Assembly (NCBI GenBank): GCA_013330155.1
Contig: DUIU01000157.1
Location: 446 to 7,400 of the forward strand
Origin: Candidatus Poseidonia sp.
Lineage (GTDB): Archaea > Thermoplasmatota > Poseidoniia > Poseidoniales > Poseidoniaceae
Direction: 5' to 3'
Length of the DNA: 6,955 nucleotides
Shown here one piece after another: positions 6,380 through 6,955 of this stretch. The number at the start of each line of letters is the position of its first letter. Positions within the stretch are counted from its first letter, which is position 1. The position numbers and the translations under genes are program-made. Below the pieces are notes generated by a model. That model made no database searches. It was not told the origin of the DNA and saw only the letters and a list, made by a program, of their open reading frames with translations.

Positions 6380-6955
6380 TTACTCTTTTGGACTCAGTAC
6401 AATGGTTGGGAGCCATCGCAAGATGCAGAACCAGAGTATGAGAACCATCAACACCAGCCAGGCCAACTGCAAAACAATGGCCAATCCTGAGGTGTTATCG
6501 ATTAAGAGCATTCCAACTCCCCAAGATGAACCGTTCCAAAGAGCATGGCCAGCGATGGCCATCATCAAGCCGATGGAGATGGTTTGAGGCATTGGCCATG
6601 CGTGATTTTGGTGCTTTCCGAGCCATTTCACCATCTGTGGGGAGGGGACCGTCGCCCAACTCGATTGTTCAATGACGGCCCCTTTTTTGTCGTACAGCAC
6701 CCAATTTGCTTCTGCATCATCTGAGAGATAAGCGGTCCCTGATATCGATGGCAGGGTATTGCCCCGGCTCAACCAGCATCCGATGGCATAGCCGCTCAGG
6801 CCAGTCCACATGGCGTGACCTGGTATTGAACTCAAGCCCCTCAGCGTGGCGGTGAAGAAATAAGAAATACTGCTGTAATCCCCTGCCAACGCCATTGAGA
6901 TGTAACTTGCATTTTCTACCAGAGCAAATCCTAAACCAACGGTTGAGCCGACGTA
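6380..6955 (-). CDS. PrsW-like intramembrane metalloprotease, C-terminal 191 residues (partial)
   Basis: The frame is open from the right window edge to the TAA at 6380-6382, so the N-terminus lies outside. The visible part contains the PrsW motifs in order: GLGFALVENASY (8-18 region, Glu14-Asn15), IPGHAMWTGLSGYAIG with His47, and AGHALWNGSSW with His137. These Glu/His positions within membrane segments are the supposed metal-binding and catalytic residues of the PrsW/CPBP-related families. Bacillus PrsW performs site-1 cleavage of the anti-sigma factor RsiW; what an archaeal relative cleaves is unknown. The upstream EE-containing motif must be off-window. Between the two His motifs lies a polar stretch of about 60 residues (partial numbering 60-122), including SDDAEANWVLYDKKG, which looks like a loop or small domain outside the membrane. 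A final membrane helix (about 149-180) precedes the short polar tail. DUF92 follows 93 bases downstream; co-transcription is possible. Confidence 0.87.
   Translation of the reverse strand, partial: YVGSTVGLGFALVENASYISMALAGDYSSISYFFTATLRGLSSIPGHAMWTGLSGYAIGCWLSRGNTLPSISGTAYLSDDAEANWVLYDKKGAVIEQSSWATVPSPQMVKWLGKHQNHAWPMPQTISIGLMMAIAGHALWNGSSWGVGMLLIDNTSGLAIVLQLAWLVLMVLILWFCILRWLPTIVLSPKE

Overview
The window looks like chromosomal DNA from a marine archaeon, most likely Marine Group II (Candidatus Poseidoniales, Thermoplasmatota). The evidence is a short archaeal-type triosephosphate isomerase of 221 residues, tight gene packing at moderate GC, and several multi-domain membrane proteins of the kind those genomes carry. 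The lineage is inferred from gene style; there is no rRNA or other phylogenetic marker here.

Left part (1-2234): central carbon metabolism. The 5' end of sucC (succinyl-CoA synthetase beta subunit) runs leftwards out of the window. A 111-base divergent gap separates it from a rightward pair: a sugar-1-phosphate nucleotidyltransferase with a C-terminal hexapeptide-repeat region, then tpiA 35 bases downstream. The pair probably forms one transcript linking nucleotide-sugar synthesis with triose metabolism.

Right part (2198-6955): four leftward genes in the order prsW-like (partial) -> DUF92/TMEM19 family -> large signal-peptide-bearing membrane protein with a thioredoxin-like domain lacking CxxC -> Cas4/AddB-like PD-(D/E)XK-fold protein with an intact four-cysteine Fe-S signature but an apparently lost [DE]xK catalytic pair. 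The last three are separated by gaps of only about 27-54 bases (12 if an upstream TTG start is used) and look co-transcribed; prsW lies 93 bases upstream of the DUF92 ATG. The last gene ends inside tpiA, giving a 37-base tail-to-tail overlap, and a strong hairpin sits in its coding sequence just past the tpiA stop.

No tRNA, rRNA, CRISPR array, insertion sequence or other mobile element was seen. There is no stretch over 300 bases without a gene. The parts most worth following up are the apparently catalytically dead Fe-S nuclease-fold protein and the uncharacterised redox-fold membrane protein next to it.
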